DNA from: Burkholderia sp. WSM2232
GTDB taxonomy: Bacteria; Pseudomonadota; Gammaproteobacteria; Burkholderiales; Burkholderiaceae
Length of the DNA stretch: 64,000 nucleotides
Direction: 5' to 3'
NCBI RefSeq assembly: GCF_000472545.1
Contig: NZ_AWZV01000019.1
Location: forward strand, 62,001 to 126,000
Shown here: in pieces, positions 26,659-34,812 of the stretch
Layout: every line of letters begins with the position of its first letter
How positions within the stretch are numbered: the stretch's first letter is position 1
The notes under the pieces: model-generated
What the model was told of the DNA's origin: nothing
Database searches by the model: none
What the model saw: the letters and a program-made list of their open reading frames with translations, nothing else
Position numbers and translations under genes: made by a program

Positions 26659-26684
26659 GCGGGCGCTTTGAGCAAAGCGCCCGC
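26659..26684. other. Perfect stem-loop between ytfQ and ytfR
   Basis: An 11-base perfect stem GCGGGCGCTTT with a 4-base loop, located after the ytfQ stop (26702) and before the ytfR start (26621) on the minus strand. No long T run follows. Such elements between binding-protein and ATPase genes usually protect the upstream mRNA or cause partial termination, giving excess binding protein. That role is inferred from position. Confidence 0.65.
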
Positions 26685-26701
26685 AAAGGCACGCCTTTCG
26701 T

Positions 26702-27712
26702 TCAATAACCGTACTGCATGCTCGCGTCTACGTTGCTCTTGTCGTAGAAGCGGTCGGACACCTTGACCCACGGCGGAATGGTTTCGCCTTTTGCGTACTT
26801 CTGCGCGACGTCGCAGGCAAGCGGGCCGAAGAACGGGCTCGATTGCACGCTTGCGCCGAGTTCGCCCGCCTTGATGGCTTCAAGGCCGCCCTTGGTGCCG
26901 TCGATGGTCACGATCTGAATGTCCTTGCCCGGCTGCTTGCCCGCGGCCTTGATCGCCGCAATCGCGCCGAGCGCCATTTCGTCGTTGTGCGCATAGACGG
27001 CGGTCGCGTCGGGATGCGCCTGCAACAGCGTTTCCATCACCTGACGGCCCTTGTCGCGCGCGAAATCGCCGCTTTGCGAGGCAACGATCTTCATGCCCGG
27101 GTTCTTCGCAATGACCTCGTCGAAGCCTTTCTTGCGATCATTCGCTGCGGACGCACCTGTCGAGCCTTCGAGTTCGATAATGCTTGCCTTGCCGTTGGTC
27201 GCCTTCACGAGCCAGTTCGCAGCGCGCTGCCCCTGGTCGATGAAGTCCGAGCCGATGAAGGTGATGTAGTCCTTGCCCGCTTTGGCCATCGACTGGTCGA
27301 CGTTGCGGTCGACGAGAATTACGGGAATGCCGGCCTTTTTCGCCTGCATGATGACGGGAACGAGCGGCTTTTCTTCGCGCGGCGGGAACACCAGCAGATC
27401 GACGTGCTGCGCAATCATGCTTTGAATGTCCGCGACCTGCTTGGCAGCGGAACTGTTGGCATCGGTCATGACCATCTGCCAGCCGCATTTCGACGCGATC
27501 TCCTTGAAACTGCGGGTTTCGGCGAGCCGCCAGGGGTTGTTGCTTTCCGTTTGCGCAAAGCCGACCTTCAGCGGCTTCTTGTTCGGGATCTTGGGCAGGG
27601 CGTCGTCGGCGGCATGCGCGATGCCGAGGCCGGCGGAAAGGGTGAGCGCAGCGAGTGCGAGAAACGATGCAGCAATCGGGCGCAGGCCCGCTTTCTTCTT
27701 GAGCGACAGCAT
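26702..27712 (-). CDS. ytfQ: Sugar ABC transporter substrate-binding protein (YtfQ-like, galactofuranose family)
   Basis: A 336-residue periplasmic binding protein of the type-I (ribose) fold. A signal peptide (KKKAGLRPIAASFLALAALTLSAGLGIAHAAD) is followed by the YtfQ pattern: VGFAQTESNNPWRLAETRS near residue 51, GIPVILVDRNVD near 131, IIELEGSTGASAANDRKKGFDEVI near 175, SQSGDFARDKGRQVMETLL near 202, VYAHNDEMALGAI near 227 and a C-terminal MQYGY. It resembles E. coli YtfQ closely in these segments; that protein binds galactofuranose, so a furanose sugar is likely. GGAGGAAGAC precedes the ATG. It is the first gene of the importer operon, downstream of lacI. Confidence 0.92.
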   Translation of the reverse strand: MLSLKKKAGLRPIAASFLALAALTLSAGLGIAHAADDALPKIPNKKPLKVGFAQTESNNPWRLAETRSFKEIASKCGWQMVMTDANSSAAKQVADIQSMIAQHVDLLVFPPREEKPLVPVIMQAKKAGIPVILVDRNVDQSMAKAGKDYITFIGSDFIDQGQRAANWLVKATNGKASIIELEGSTGASAANDRKKGFDEVIAKNPGMKIVASQSGDFARDKGRQVMETLLQAHPDATAVYAHNDEMALGAIAAIKAAGKQPGKDIQIVTIDGTKGGLEAIKAGELGASVQSSPFFGPLACDVAQKYAKGETIPPWVKVSDRFYDKSNVDASMQYGY

Positions 27713-27806
27713 GTCTTCCTCCGATAAGGATGGTTTGCCTGTTTCTTGTCAATGCCGATGCTTGTAATGCCCGGTCTTCTGCCTGCTGCGAGAGTTCTAT
27801 TACCTG

Positions 27807-27827
27807 CTAGTCGTTAATATTATTAGT
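27807..27827 (-). promoter_or_regulatory. Operator-like motif spanning the lacI stop codon, upstream of ytfQ
   Basis: On the minus strand this 21-base stretch differs in only two positions from a motif at 28999-29019 between lacI and the dioxygenase gene. It shares the core CTAATAATATT-n-ACGACT. It encodes the last six residues and the stop codon of the LacI protein and ends about 95 bases upstream of the ytfQ start, where an operator or promoter element would be expected. Binding by the LacI product is inferred from the repeat and its placement. Confidence 0.55.
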
Positions 27828-28904
27828 TGCGAGCTGCTTCGTTTCGGCGATGACCCTGACTGAGCCGCGCTCGATCAACGGCCCGTCGAGCTTGACCGTC
27901 CGGCGCCGCACCGGTGCGCCCGCCGCGCGGTTGTGTTCCTCCTGCAACAGCGTTTCGACAGCCCACTTGCCCAGTTCGTAGTTCGGCAGCACAACGGTGG
28001 ACAGCGGCGGATGCGTGTGCCGCGCGATTTCCTGATCGTCGTAGCCGAGTACGGAGACGTCGCCTGGTACGCGCAGCCCGAGTTGCTTGAGCGCTTCTAT
28101 TGCGCCGAGTGCCATCAGATCGTTAGCGCAGAAAATGGCCGTTGGAGGATTCGGCTCACGCATCAGCGAAAGCGTTTCTTCGAAACCCGTTGCCGGGCCC
28201 CAGTCCCCTTCGCGCACGAGTTCCGGCGCAAACGGCAAGTCAGCCGTTGCCAGTGCCGTGCGATAACCCTTCAGACGATCGCGCGCCGCATCCTGCCACG
28301 GCTCACCGTTGATATAGCCGATCCGCCGATGTCCCGCCGCGAGCAGATAGTCCGTGGCCGTGTGGCCGCCCGCTACTTCCGCGGGCACGACCGACGACAG
28401 GTTGGCCTCGCTGCAATAGCAGTTAAGCAGCACGGTCGGCACGCGCGCGAGCGCTGCGGGCAAGGTCACGCGCCGCGTGAACACGGTTGCATAGATCACG
28501 CCGAGCACGTTCGGATTGCCGAGCGTTGCATCCAGCACGCGCGCCTCGATCTCCGCGTTGCCGTGCGTCGAATACACGGCGAGCATGCGGCCGTTCGCGA
28601 ATGCGGCGTCGCGCGCGCCGTCGATGCTGACAACGGGATGCGGGCTCGTCGAAATTTCGTCGGCCAGATAAACGATCAGATTACGTTCGCCTTGCGCCGT
28701 GTTGAACGATGGCAGCGCGCTCGCCTCGCGCGGCGTCATCCGGTAGCCGAGTTCTTGCGCCGCGCGCAGCACCTTGTCGCGCGTTGCGTCGGAAAACTTT
28801 GCGCCGCTCGCGTTGTTGAGCACGAGCGAAACCGTCGATTGCGAGACTCCGGTGAGCTTCGCGATGTCGGTCATGGTGGGGCGGCGTTGGGTTGTCTTCT
28901 TCAT
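27807..28904 (-). CDS. LacI family transcriptional regulator
   Basis: A 365-residue LacI-family repressor. The HTH with hinge is at about residues 10-65 (TMTDIAKLTGVSQSTVSLVLNN, then a KVLRAAQELGYR hinge). The periplasmic-binding-like ligand domain follows (VLGVIYATVFTRRV, GHRRIGYINGEPWQDAARDRLKGY, AIFCANDLMALGAIEALKQLGL, VSVLGYDDQEIARHTHPPLSTV). It lies on the same strand as, and directly upstream of, ytfQRT-yjfF, and divergent from the dioxygenase gene, so it probably responds to the sugar the importer carries. The start at 28904 fits the HTH spacing; the ribosome site is weak. Operator-like repeats flank it on both sides. Confidence 0.92.
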   Translation of the reverse strand: MKKTTQRRPTMTDIAKLTGVSQSTVSLVLNNASGAKFSDATRDKVLRAAQELGYRMTPREASALPSFNTAQGERNLIVYLADEISTSPHPVVSIDGARDAAFANGRMLAVYSTHGNAEIEARVLDATLGNPNVLGVIYATVFTRRVTLPAALARVPTVLLNCYCSEANLSSVVPAEVAGGHTATDYLLAAGHRRIGYINGEPWQDAARDRLKGYRTALATADLPFAPELVREGDWGPATGFEETLSLMREPNPPTAIFCANDLMALGAIEALKQLGLRVPGDVSVLGYDDQEIARHTHPPLSTVVLPNYELGKWAVETLLQEEHNRAAGAPVRRRTVKLDGPLIERGSVRVIAETKQLATNNIND

Positions 28905-28935
28905 GGGCTGGCGGCAGGAGTGCAGCAAACTTACC

Positions 28936-28950
28936 ACTAATATTGACGAT
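28936..28950 (+). promoter_or_regulatory. Operator-like motif near the lacI start
   Basis: Carries the core AATATTGACGA shared with 28999-29019, with a three-base shorter left part. It ends 46 bases upstream of the lacI start codon, a position suited to autoregulation. The two copies are 66 bases apart in the same orientation. Binding is inferred. Confidence 0.45.
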
Positions 28951-28998
28951 CAACAACGCGCGCTGGCCCTAATGAGATCGGGGTTTCCACCAACTATT

Positions 28999-29019
28999 AC
29001 TAATAATATTGACGACTCG
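28999..29019 (+). promoter_or_regulatory. Operator-like motif upstream of the phytanoyl-CoA dioxygenase-family gene
   Basis: A 21-base motif with core CTAATAATATTGACGACT, 48-68 bases upstream of the dioxygenase start. It recurs nearly unchanged over the lacI stop codon before ytfQ and in a shortened form beside the lacI start. The three placements link the importer, the repressor and the dioxygenase into one proposed LacI regulon. Confidence 0.5.
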
Positions 29020-29066
29020 ATTGCGCCCGTGCGATTCTTTTTGCCATTCATACGGAGGAGACACGC

Positions 29067-29855
29067 ATGGCCCGTTACGACGAAAGCACGAGAGACGCAC
29101 TCGCGGATGCGTTCAACCGCGACGGCTTTGTGCTGTTGCGCGAGCACTTTCCGCGTTCGACGATAGCGGCCTGGCGCGACGCATTTGCGCCGTTGCTCGA
29201 GCCTCATATGCAGGCTGATGCGAACGGCAATCGCGGCCCTGGGCGCTATTACGTGACGCTGCCGTTCGAGGGCCTGTTTGCAGATCCGGCCATCTTCTGC
29301 GATGAAGACATTGTCGGCATCGTGGAGCGCGTGGCGGGCCCCGATCCGGTAATGTGCCAACTCGCGACCGACACGCCGGTGCTCGGCTCGACATTCCAGG
29401 ACTGGCATCGCGATACGCCGCCGCTTTTCGACGACGCGCCCGAAACGCCGTCTTTCCAACTCGCGGTGAACTTCCCGCTCGTCGACGTGGACGAGCGCAA
29501 TGGCCCGCTCGAGACGACGCGCGGGACCCATCGAATTTCGCGGGACGAAGCGCTGGAAGGACTGGAGGCGAAGCGGTTCGACGCCGAGCGCGTGACCATG
29601 CAGGTCGGCGACGTGATGATCCGCGACGTACGCGGACTGCATCGCGGCACGCCGAATCTCACCGGCGATCCGCGTCCGATGGTTGTTATCGGCTATAGCC
29701 GCGCGTGGTATTTCCGGCCGGAAGTGCATATCGACGTGCCGCGCAACGTGCTTGCCGAACTTCCTGCGCGGGCGCGCCGTCTGTTGCGGTTTAATCCGGT
29801 GGTCGAACAAACCGCACGAACGTTCGACGAGAGCTATCGCCAATTCGCGTATTGA
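29067..29855 (+). CDS. Phytanoyl-CoA dioxygenase family protein (Fe(II)/2-oxoglutarate)
   Basis: A 262-residue protein of the PhyH superfamily of non-haem iron, 2-oxoglutarate-dependent oxygenases. The N-terminus has the family opening DAFNRDGFVLLREHFP. The metal triad is visible as WHRDTP (His, Asp) near residue 113 and LHRGTPN (distal His) near 192, with a conserved Arg (DPRPMVVIGYSR) for 2-oxoglutarate. GGAGGAGACACGC precedes the ATG. It is divergent from lacI and shares its operator motif with the sugar importer, so the substrate may be a sugar derivative or a compound taken up with it. That is inference; the family includes many non-lipid hydroxylases. Confidence 0.88.
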   Translation: MARYDESTRDALADAFNRDGFVLLREHFPRSTIAAWRDAFAPLLEPHMQADANGNRGPGRYYVTLPFEGLFADPAIFCDEDIVGIVERVAGPDPVMCQLATDTPVLGSTFQDWHRDTPPLFDDAPETPSFQLAVNFPLVDVDERNGPLETTRGTHRISRDEALEGLEAKRFDAERVTMQVGDVMIRDVRGLHRGTPNLTGDPRPMVVIGYSRAWYFRPEVHIDVPRNVLAELPARARRLLRFNPVVEQTARTFDESYRQFAY

Positions 29856-30276
29856 GCGTCGAGCGCTGTTTTCTTCAGGCGCACGCGCACGCGCGGGCGC
29901 TGGTTCTATTGTGTGGCCGCGCGCGGCGTGTGCTGCTCGTGGCTTCCAGCTATTGATTCAAGCGGTCCGCGCCGGATCAGCCTGCGTGAGGTGGGCGCCC
30001 CACGGTCGACAAGCGACTGACCGCAAGCTTGTCGCGCCTGCATTGTCTCTTCTGCCTCTGTTCTCCCTCTCATCTTTCCCACGCTCGCCCATTGTTGCCA
30101 TCCGGACAACATGATGTGGGCGTTCGCGATGCTACTCGCGTTCGCGCCCGCTAACTACAATCCGTCACACGCTGGATCCACATGCGAACACAAGCAAACC
30201 GCGCGAAACACGTGTCGTGCTGATGAACTGCGCGCGCAGTGCGGCTTACTCCACCTGATCAATAGGACTATTGAAT
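29856..30276. other. Intergenic region with no recognised gene
   Basis: About 420 bases between the PhyH-family gene and the MBL-fold gene. It holds a short direct repeat (GCGTTCGCG twice, around 30120-30147) and no coding frame, RNA fold or terminator that I can support. Confidence 0.45.
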
Positions 30277-31209
30277 ATGAGCAAAACAATCCGCAATGTG
30301 CAGCCGGTTACTGCCAACCTCGGAAAGGAAGGTTCCGGCGAACTCGTGTCTTCCCGCTACGCGGTGCAGGTAGGCAACGTCGAGGTCGTGCTGATCAGCG
30401 ACGGCGTTCTGCCGCTGCCGACTTCCACCATGTCCACTAACGTGAGCGAAGTGGAGCGCAACGAATGGTTCGATGGTCGCTTTCTGCAACGCGACATGTT
30501 CGACTGGGCGTTGAACATTGCGCTAGTGCGCAGCGGCGAGCACCTGATTCTGGTCGACTCCGGCGTAGGCGATGGTTTCGAATACTTCACGCGTGCCGGG
30601 CAGTCGGTGAGGCGGCTGGAGTCGGCCGGCATCGACCTCGCTGCGATCACGGACATCGTGATTACGCATATGCACATGGATCATGTCGGGGGGCTGAACG
30701 TCGACGGCGTCAAGGCCAGATTGCGGCCAGACGTGCGCATTCACGTGTCGGCGGCGGAACTGGAGTTCTGGAAGAATCCCGACTTCAGCAAGACGGTAAT
30801 GCCAGAAGCGGTTCCTCCAGCGCTCTGTAAGGCAGCTGCGAAGTTTGCAAAACTCTACAGCGAAAATATCAGGCTATTCGACCAGACGGTGGAAGTCGCC
30901 GCGGGCGTGACGGCACGCGTGACGGGCGGCCATACGCCGGGACACACCGTCGTGGACGTTGCCTCGAACGGCGAGAAGCTCACGTTCGTGGGCGACGCGA
31001 TCTTCGAGGTGAACTTCGACAATCCAGACTGGCAGAATGGCTTTGAGCACGATCCAGAAAAGGCGAAGAACGTGCGTCTGGCGCTGCTTGACGAGGCCGC
31101 TGAAACCGGCGCTCTGCTGGCGGCAGCGCATGTAGCGTTCCCTTCTATCGGCCATGTTGCGAAAAGCGGCAACGGCTTCCGCTTCGTGCCGGTTCTGTGG
31201 GACTACTGA
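30277..31209 (+). CDS. MBL fold metallo-hydrolase, methyl parathion hydrolase-like
   Basis: A 310-residue metallo-beta-lactamase-fold hydrolase. Zinc ligands are in THMHMDHVGGL (HxHxDH, near residue 128), GGHTPGHT near 215 and the bridging Asp in VGDAIF near 238; a late His lies in AAAHVAFPSIGH. Unlike AHL lactonases, the C-terminal part (AFPSIGH, then GFRFVPVLWDY) follows the pattern of methyl parathion hydrolase and its relatives. There is no signal peptide, unlike the exported organophosphate enzymes. It lies 616 bases before the MFS and pnp genes; an aryl-ester hydrolase feeding phenols into that pathway would fit but is unproven. The ATG at 30277 is used; a TTG two codons earlier is possible. 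Confidence 0.82.
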   Translation: MSKTIRNVQPVTANLGKEGSGELVSSRYAVQVGNVEVVLISDGVLPLPTSTMSTNVSEVERNEWFDGRFLQRDMFDWALNIALVRSGEHLILVDSGVGDGFEYFTRAGQSVRRLESAGIDLAAITDIVITHMHMDHVGGLNVDGVKARLRPDVRIHVSAAELEFWKNPDFSKTVMPEAVPPALCKAAAKFAKLYSENIRLFDQTVEVAAGVTARVTGGHTPGHTVVDVASNGEKLTFVGDAIFEVNFDNPDWQNGFEHDPEKAKNVRLALLDEAAETGALLAAAHVAFPSIGHVAKSGNGFRFVPVLWDY

Positions 31210-31825
31210 TTGTTGAGGAGGCTTTATTTCGTTGTTTCCCGCAGCAGCGGCCGCATACCCGCCGCGCTTCTTCCGAGGGCCGGCGCATCGAAAGATAGGT
31301 TTTTCAACGCTGGTGTCGACGAGTATTCTGGCTGATTAAGGAGCAGCGCAAACGTCCCCGCGTTTGCGGCATTGCGTTGGAACAGGAGAAGGCGAGTGGC
31401 TTTCGCGGGGTCGCTCGCCTGCTTTCCGCTGTATAGACACAAATTCCGGCCTGCCACTTCCACCGTGCCGCGCTATCAGCTTCGGGAACCCGTGGTCGCA
31501 ATGTCTACGAGGGATTCCCCTGGTCGGCTGCTATATGCGGCCCGTTCCGCCTGCCGTCGGCCGCCCGCACGCTTCTCCCGCCGCGTTTCCCACCCGGCTC
31601 TCCCCATTATTCGTATTTCGCAAATAGCGCGTTCGCTGGTTGTTCCATACCGCGGACGTGCGCCTTCACCCTATCGTAAGGGCGTTGGCCGTTTGCATTC
31701 GAATCGTGTTGTGCAAAACGGACGACGAATCTACGCGAGTCGCCTCGCGCACAAAAGCAACGGAGTCGGTACATGGGCTTGCGCTGATTGCGCCCGCACG
31801 GCAACCGGCTTTCATGGAGACAGAA
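31210..31825. other. Long intergenic region upstream of the pnp-type cluster
   Basis: About 615 bases without a supported gene. A minus-strand open frame at 31224-31463 (79 codons) has no clear ribosome site and matches no family I know. The right part should contain the promoter of the MFS gene. I see no strong inverted repeat or terminator. Confidence 0.45.
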
Positions 31826-33079
31826 ATGAAAGTAAATGAGTGGGATACCTCCTACGAATGGAAAGCGGTCACGCTGTTGGCATTGGGCTTCGGACTGGTA
31901 GGACTGGACCGCTGGCTCATTGCGCCGCTGTTCCCTTCAATGATGAAGGACCTTAACCTGACCGCGCAGGACGTAGGCAATTGCATCGGAGTGCTTGGCC
32001 TATCGTGGGGCGTATTTGCGGCCTTGATGGGCGGTATCTCCGACAGAATTGGTCGCCGCAAGGTTCTCATTCCCGCAATCATTGCCTTTTCGCTGCTTTC
32101 AGGCTTCTCCGGTCTCGCCGGTGGGCTCGTCAGCCTCATCGCCATCCGCAGCCTGATGGGGGTCGCGGAGGGCTCGTTCTGTCCGACCAGCTTTGCGGCG
32201 ACCGCTGACGCATCGCTTCCGCGCCGTCGTGGTTTGAATCTGGGCCTGCAGCAAAGTGGCTTCGCGCTGTTCGGGTTAGCGCTGTCGCCTATCATCGCCA
32301 CGCAGTTGCTGAGTGTCGTCACGTGGCGCTGGGTGTTCGCCCTTGTTGCAATTCCTGGTCTGATTCTCGGTGCGGTAATGTTCTTTGTCATCCGTGAACC
32401 GAAGGTCGTCAAGCAAGTCGCTTCGGAGCATGCACCCGCATCGCTCGGCCATGTTCTCAAGAGCAGGAACATTCTGGTCGCGATGCTCGCCTTGTGCTGC
32501 GCCATGACCGGCGTGTTTGTGCTCGGCGCGCTGCTGCCGCTGTATCTCACCGGCTACCTGTCGCTGGACACACAGAAAATGGGTCTGGTTGTCTCGGCTA
32601 TCGGTTTTGGTGGTTTTCTGGGGCAATTCGGCTTGCCGGGCCTTTCGGATCTCGTGGGGCGCCGCCTCGCGAGCATCGTGGGCTTCGCGGGAACTGCGGT
32701 GATGCTGTATGTCTTTCGCGGTCTCGGTGCTCAACCGCTTGCGCTGTTCGCTGTTCTGTTTGTCGCCTCGTTCTTCACGCTCGGCCTTGTTTCGCTGCTC
32801 TCCGGACCCGTGGCGACTGAGGCAGCACCCGCCGGACTCATCTCCACGTCCATTGGCGCCGTGGTCGGCGTGGGTGAGATCTTCGGCGGCGGTATTGCGC
32901 CGGCCATGGGCGGCTACGTCGCTACGCACTTTGGCATTCAGAACATCCTCTGGCTGCCGATGTGCGCCGTCGTTCTCGGCGTTTTGGTCAGCTTGCTTCT
33001 GAAGGAGACGGCGCCGGCAGTTATGCAGCGCCGTACTGTCCTGCAACCGGAGCTTGCCGCGGGCGAGCGGCCGCAGTAG
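31826..33079 (+). CDS. MFS transporter, probable aromatic compound carrier
   Basis: A 417-residue 12-helix major facilitator. The loop 2-3 motif is GGISDRIGRRKVLIP near residue 70, and helix 1 has the DRW motif (GLVGLDRWLIAPLFPSM). The second-half counterpart GLSDLVGRRLASI is near 270. It resembles organic-acid and aromatic-acid MFS carriers. The start at 31826 (MKVNEWDTS) has GGAGACAGAA upstream; the frame continues to 31640 without support. Location immediately upstream of the LysR and pnp-type genes on the same strand suggests import of the phenolic or aromatic acid degraded here. Confidence 0.88.
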   Translation: MKVNEWDTSYEWKAVTLLALGFGLVGLDRWLIAPLFPSMMKDLNLTAQDVGNCIGVLGLSWGVFAALMGGISDRIGRRKVLIPAIIAFSLLSGFSGLAGGLVSLIAIRSLMGVAEGSFCPTSFAATADASLPRRRGLNLGLQQSGFALFGLALSPIIATQLLSVVTWRWVFALVAIPGLILGAVMFFVIREPKVVKQVASEHAPASLGHVLKSRNILVAMLALCCAMTGVFVLGALLPLYLTGYLSLDTQKMGLVVSAIGFGGFLGQFGLPGLSDLVGRRLASIVGFAGTAVMLYVFRGLGAQPLALFAVLFVASFFTLGLVSLLSGPVATEAAPAGLISTSIGAVVGVGEIFGGGIAPAMGGYVATHFGIQNILWLPMCAVVLGVLVSLLLKETAPAVMQRRTVLQPELAAGERPQ

Positions 33080-33225
33080 TTCAGACGTGAGCTGCCTCTC
33101 TTGCGCTGTCACGCGCCATCTATGCGAGATTGACACCGATCCAGCGACAGTGTGACAACTCCTGCGTGACGTAGCGAGTAGTCTGGTCCATTTAAACTGG
33201 CATTTTGCACAGGGGACAGCGCCGC

Positions 33226-34155
33226 ATGGACCGGTTTCTAAGCATCGAGGCATTCGTGAGAGTGGCGGAGGCAAGCAGTTTCGTCGAAGCGGCCAGACAG
33301 CTGGGTGTGACGAGTTCGGTGGTGACTAACCGCATCCAGCAGCTTGAAAGGTTCGTCAACGCGCCGCTCTTTCACCGCAGCACGCGCCATGTCCGCCTTT
33401 CCGAAGTCGGCGAGGCTTTCTACCGCGAGTGCGCCGAGGTAGTGGGCCGCGTTAATGAGTTGACTGACCAGATGCGCGAGCTTCGCGCGACTCCGACCGG
33501 GCGTCTGCGCATTCAGATGCTTCCAGGCTTTGCTCTTGGGCATTTCGGCGCGCCGCTCGCCGAATTTAACCGACGCTATCCGGGAATCCAGCTCGATATC
33601 ATCGTGAATGACCGCGTGGTGGACCCGGTGGAAGAGGGCTTCGATATCGCGTTCCAGATCTTTCCTCCTATTTCGGAGTCGCTCATTGAGCGTCGGCTGT
33701 TCAACGTTCGCCGACTCTTCTGTGCGTCACCTGCCTACCTGGAAAAGCATGGCGCACCGCAGCATCCGCGTGATTTGCTGGGGCACATAACCGCGCTCTA
33801 TTCAGGCTATCCCTCGCGAAACCGCTGGACGATGACGAACGGTGCCGAGGTCGTGGAGATAGAGTTGCCCGGCATGATCCGTTCGAATTCTGTTCATTTG
33901 CTGAAGGACTACGCGCTGACAGGCGGCGGTATCGTATGTCTGCCGACCCTGGTCGCGAGCGACGCGCTGGTCGACGGTACATTGGTGCCAATCCTGACGC
34001 ACTACGACCTCTCGACATTGAGTTTCGCCGCTGTCTACCCCGCAACGCAGCGTCAGGCATTGAAGGTCAAGGCACTTGTCGAGTTTCTTATTGAATACCT
34101 GGGTAGCGAGCCGTCGTGGGATGTTCCGTTGCTCGAGCGCGGGTGGGTGCGTTAG
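33226..34155 (+). CDS. LysR family regulator of the hydroquinone cluster (PnpR-like position)
   Basis: A 309-residue LysR-type regulator of the CrgA-like branch: MDRFLSIEAFVRVAEASSFVEAARQLGVTSSVVTNRIQQLE-type HTH in residues 1-60 and an effector domain from about 90. It is transcribed in the same direction as the catabolic genes, 123 bases before the hydroquinone dioxygenase small subunit, and so is not in the usual divergent arrangement. The open frame to 33205 is not used, because the HTH begins at 33226. It is the natural candidate to activate the pnpC-G genes; the inducer is probably hydroquinone or its precursor. Confidence 0.9.
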   Translation: MDRFLSIEAFVRVAEASSFVEAARQLGVTSSVVTNRIQQLERFVNAPLFHRSTRHVRLSEVGEAFYRECAEVVGRVNELTDQMRELRATPTGRLRIQMLPGFALGHFGAPLAEFNRRYPGIQLDIIVNDRVVDPVEEGFDIAFQIFPPISESLIERRLFNVRRLFCASPAYLEKHGAPQHPRDLLGHITALYSGYPSRNRWTMTNGAEVVEIELPGMIRSNSVHLLKDYALTGGGIVCLPTLVASDALVDGTLVPILTHYDLSTLSFAAVYPATQRQALKVKALVEFLIEYLGSEPSWDVPLLERGWVR

Positions 34156-34277
34156 GCAAAGGCGCGAGCCGATTATTCGGGAATCGCAAATGCCGTAGTC
34201 GGTGCAGCGCAGGTTGTTGTGACCAGCCAATGCCCATAGAGTTGAATCTGACAAGCAGTTCAACACAGGAGACAGCA

Positions 34278-34772
34278 ATGACCGACACGGCATTCCATAC
34301 CGTCTTTGGCTCGCTCGATAGCTATAAAAAAGGCGGCATTGAAATCACGAGCGGAAGCGCTCATCACTATGCCTTCTCGAACGTCTTCGAGGTGGCCTCC
34401 AGATCGGCGCCTTACGAAAAGGTCGTCGCGGGCAAGAACCTCGAATACGTCATTGAAGTGCTGCGGACCGAAGGCACGTCGCCGTGGTTCGCATGTGCGC
34501 ACGACGAATTCGCCATTCAGATGGATGGCGAAGTCCAGATCGAATTCATCAAGCTCGACAACCCGCCGACGTCAGGACGCGGCACTGTGAGCGCGGGCAC
34601 AAAGCCTGCCGGACGCAAGATGGGGTACGTCGTCCTGCGCAAGGGGCACCAGGCCCTGCTTCCCGCAGGCTGCGCATACCGTTTTGTCGCAAGCAGACCC
34701 GGAGTTGCGCTTGTGCAGACCATTCTCGGTGAGTTGTCTGTGGAAAAGTGGGCAGATATCTGCCTGCACTGA
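34278..34772 (+). CDS. pnpC: Hydroquinone 1,2-dioxygenase small subunit (PnpC/HapC-like)
   Basis: A 164-residue cupin-like subunit of the two-component, Fe(II) hydroquinone dioxygenase that opens hydroquinone to 4-hydroxymuconic semialdehyde. The length matches the small subunits of the 4-hydroxyacetophenone and p-nitrophenol pathways as I recall them. Recognisable parts are GSLDSYKKGGIEITSGSAHHYAFSNVFEVAS-type N-terminus (GSLxSYKKG), FACAHDEFAIQMDGEV and GHQALLPAGCAYRF. GGAGACAGCA precedes the ATG. The large subunit follows after 40 bases. The subunit is thought not to carry the iron itself but to shape and stabilise the active site. Confidence 0.85.
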   Translation: MTDTAFHTVFGSLDSYKKGGIEITSGSAHHYAFSNVFEVASRSAPYEKVVAGKNLEYVIEVLRTEGTSPWFACAHDEFAIQMDGEVQIEFIKLDNPPTSGRGTVSAGTKPAGRKMGYVVLRKGHQALLPAGCAYRFVASRPGVALVQTILGELSVEKWADICLH

Positions 34773-34812
34773 TCGCCCGACAGGCGACATTCAAATATCC
34801 TGGAGACAAGTT

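Noticed and set aside
31224..31463. Minus-strand 79-codon open frame in the long gap before the MFS gene
   Set aside because: No ribosome binding site, no recognisable motif and no partner genes. It might be real but cannot be supported.
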